NCBI GenBank assembly: GCA_020442235.1
Contig: JAGRKQ010000152.1
Location: 1-6,570, forward strand
DNA: 6,570 nucleotides
DNA from: Hyphomicrobiaceae bacterium
GTDB taxonomy: Bacteria; Pseudomonadota; Alphaproteobacteria; Rhizobiales; MH13
Reading direction: 5' to 3'
In this document: positions 5,040 through 6,570 of the stretch, piece by piece
How the letters are laid out: each line of letters starts with the position of its first letter
Position numbering within the stretch: the stretch's first letter is position 1
The notes under the pieces: model-generated
The model's database searches: none
What the model saw: the letters and a program-made list of their open reading frames with translations, nothing else
Told to the model about the DNA's origin: nothing
Made by a program: the position numbers and the translations under genes

Positions 5040-5044
5040 TCCTT
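5040..5044 (-). promoter_or_regulatory. Ribosome-binding site favouring the short start of the Trm112-like protein
   Basis: AAGGA on the minus strand lies 10 nt before ATG 5029-5027. The alternative ATG at 5080 has no visible Shine-Dalgarno sequence, so this site tips the choice toward the 68-residue product. Confidence 0.5.
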
Positions 5045-5090
5045 TGCCGGAGCATCGTGCGGGGTGGGGGCGTCCTGCATGGGCGCCAGT

Positions 5091-5789
5091 CTATTGCAGC
5101 GAGGCGCCGTCGTCACTCATGCGCGCCAGATGCAGTTCGGTGATGGCGATCAGGGTTTCGGCGCGCATCTTGAGGTTCTGCGCTTCGAGAAGCGCCTGCT
5201 TTTCCGGCGCGCCATAGGGGCTCATCATGGCAAGCGCGTTGACGAGGGCCTCATTGGAGGCGCGCTCGATCGATTCCCAGTCGGCATCCATGTCGTTGGC
5301 GTCGAGATAGGCGCGGAAGGCATCCGTCAGCGCTTCGCGGTCGACGGCCTCTTCCCCGGCGCCGGGTTCGAAATCGGCACGGTAGCGCTCGACGCTCACC
5401 CGGCAGAGCCGGTAGGGCGTGGTGCGGGCGAGTTCTTCCACGATGCGAAAGCGGGTGAGGCCGGTCAGGGTGATCAGATAACGCCCGTCCGGGGTTTCCT
5501 GAAAGGCTGTGACGCGGCCGGCGCAGCCGACCGGGCAGAGCGGCGGCTCGGTCGGGTTGGCGCCGAGCACCGGCGAGCCGTCCTCGCGGAAGCGCGGCTG
5601 GATCATGCCGATGAGCCGGTGGGTTTCCAGCGCATGGTCGATCATCGACAGATAGCGCGGCTCGAAGATGTTGAGCGGCATCTGGCCGCGCGGCAGGAGA
5701 AGGGCGGCGGTCAGCGGAAAGACCGGGATGACGTCGGGCATGTCGCCTGCCGCCTCGATGATCCGCCGTGCCTTTGCTTCTGCCGTCAT
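5091..5789 (-). CDS. Stand-alone LON substrate-binding domain protein
   Basis: A 232-residue cytosolic protein corresponding to the N-terminal (LAN) domain of Lon protease, without AAA or peptidase domains. Diagnostic parts are [35 protein letters not shown] (about residues 20-54), [39 protein letters not shown], and a helical C-terminal part with [23 protein letters not shown] and [15 protein letters not shown]. The length is typical of this free-standing family. The domain is thought to bind unfolded or specific protein substrates, but the role of the solo form is not established. ATG at 5789-5787 was chosen because it lies four nt after the stop of the thioredoxin-TPR gene and begins the conserved region soon after; the frame extends to 5834, which would overlap that gene. 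Translation is probably coupled. The thioredoxin-like chaperone upstream fits a protein-quality-control theme, but this is inference. Confidence 0.88.
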   Translation of the reverse strand: MTAEAKARRIIEAAGDMPDVIPVFPLTAALLLPRGQMPLNIFEPRYLSMIDHALETHRLIGMIQPRFREDGSPVLGANPTEPPLCPVGCAGRVTAFQETPDGRYLITLTGLTRFRIVEELARTTPYRLCRVSVERYRADFEPGAGEEAVDREALTDAFRAYLDANDMDADWESIERASNEALVNALAMMSPYGAPEKQALLEAQNLKMRAETLIAITELHLARMSDDGASLQ

Positions 5790-5793
5790 CGCG

Positions 5794-6570
5794 TCACCAC
5801 AGGACCGAGGCAAGCTTGCGCCGGCCGCGGGCAACGGCGGGCTCCTTCGGTCCCCAGGCCTCGAAAAAGGTCAGGAGCTGCTTGCGCGCACCATCCTCGT
5901 TCCAGTCGCGCTGGCGGCGGACGATCTCGATCAGTTGATCGACGGCCGCGTCCTTGTCGCCGCTGGCATTGGCGATGAGCGCCAGGTCGAACCGGGCCTG
6001 ATGGTCTTCCGCATCGCTGTCGAGCCGGGCTTTCAGCGCATCGGGATTGCCGAGGCCGGCCATCTGTTCGGCAAGGTCAAGGGCGGCTGTCGCGGCGGCG
6101 ATCTCCGGCTTGCCGCGCTCCTTTTCGGGCACGAGAGCGAGGATCTGGCGTGCCTTGTCGGCATCGCCGAGCTTCAGGTAGGCGCGGGCCATGCCGCCGA
6201 GCGCCTTGAGGTTTTCGCGATTGACCTGGAGCACGGAGGCAAAGGCCTGCGCGGCGGTGGCGGCATCGCCGGCATCGAGGGCGGCTTCGCCCATCTCCAC
6301 CACGCGGTCTTCCTCGCTCGGGCCCTCGTCCTGGAGCAGCGAATCGATGAAGCGCTTCAGTTCGCTGTCGGGCTGGGCGCCGGTGAGAGCGGAGGCCGGC
6401 TGGCCACCGATGAAGGCAACGATGGTCGGCAGCGAGCGGATGCCAAGCTGGCCGGCAACGGCCGGGTGCTCGTCGGTGTTCATCTTGGCGAGGCGCACCT
6501 TGCCGCCGGCCCTTGCGATGGCGGCTTCAAGGCGCGGGGCCAGATCCTTGCAGGGCCCGCACCAGGGCGC
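5794..6570 (-). CDS. Thioredoxin-TPR protein, CnoX/YbbN-type co-chaperone, N-terminus outside window
   Basis: 258 residues are visible; the start lies beyond the right edge. The frame stays open to 6570 and the first visible residues are APWCGPCKDLAPRLE, so the thioredoxin active site WCGPC is encoded at 6564-6550. The rest of the thioredoxin fold follows, with KMNTDEHPAVAGQLGIRSLPTIVAFIGGQ, including the cis-proline of SLPT. After about visible residue 85 come TPR-like helices (AALDAGDAATAAQAFASVLQVNRENLKALGGMARAYLKLGDADKARQILALVP) and a C-terminal segment DWNEDGARKQLLTFFEAWG typical of YbbN/CnoX. In E. coli CnoX the CxxC is degenerate and it acts as a holdase delivering substrates to GroEL. 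The intact CGPC here suggests it also reduces disulfides, as known for some alphaproteobacterial CnoX. It is upstream of the LON-domain and Trm112-like genes in a tight operon. Confidence 0.92.
   Translation of the reverse strand, partial: APWCGPCKDLAPRLEAAIARAGGKVRLAKMNTDEHPAVAGQLGIRSLPTIVAFIGGQPASALTGAQPDSELKRFIDSLLQDEGPSEEDRVVEMGEAALDAGDAATAAQAFASVLQVNRENLKALGGMARAYLKLGDADKARQILALVPEKERGKPEIAAATAALDLAEQMAGLGNPDALKARLDSDAEDHQARFDLALIANASGDKDAAVDQLIEIVRRQRDWNEDGARKQLLTFFEAWGPKEPAVARGRRKLASVLW

Noticed and set aside
4947..5978. 343-codon plus-strand frame across the LON-domain operon
   Set aside because: It is antisense to three genes with recognisable domains, and its own translation has no domain and low-complexity Arg/Gly content.

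Overview
This window is ordinary-looking chromosomal DNA from a high-GC alphaproteobacterium, most likely of the order Hyphomicrobiales (Rhizobiales). Three things suggest this: the protein sequences (a rhizobial-type XerC, a zinc-ligand-poor Trm112/UPF0434 protein, a DUF6665-like protein), the gene order, and the short alphaproteobacterial repeat between genes. I cannot name a genus. No phage, transposon, CRISPR array or RNA gene is visible, and I found no convincing new multi-gene system.

Layout. At the left edge is the 3' half of a plus-strand dihydrolipoamide dehydrogenase gene (lpdA), closed by a perfect hairpin terminator. Four minus-strand genes follow (816-3291). In transcription order they are a chromosome-dimer-resolution recombinase (xerC), a small exported protein with a CHPxxC-type motif, a small exported Pro/Gly/Ala-rich protein of unknown role with its own terminator, and a cytosolic DUF6665-like protein with a recognisable promoter. 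A 263-bp divergent intergenic region (3292-3554) separates xerC from a plus-strand gene for a periplasmic glycine-betaine/choline-type binding protein. That region is much more AT-rich than its surroundings and carries four copies of a CTCAT box arranged as overlapping palindromes, which is the most interesting regulatory signal here.

The binding-protein gene ends in a strong terminator. A 233-bp convergent intergenic region with three further inverted-repeat structures follows. The right part is a compact minus-strand operon: a thioredoxin-TPR protein (CnoX/YbbN type, running off the right edge), a stand-alone LON-substrate-binding-domain protein, and a short Trm112-like protein.

How the genes relate. 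lpdA serves central carbon metabolism, xerC serves chromosome segregation, and the binding protein presumably captures an osmoprotectant or quaternary amine for an ABC transporter encoded elsewhere. The right-hand operon looks like a protein-quality-control and housekeeping set. Its close packing (4-nt gap, then 10 or 61 nt) supports co-transcription, but no shared pathway is shown by the sequence.
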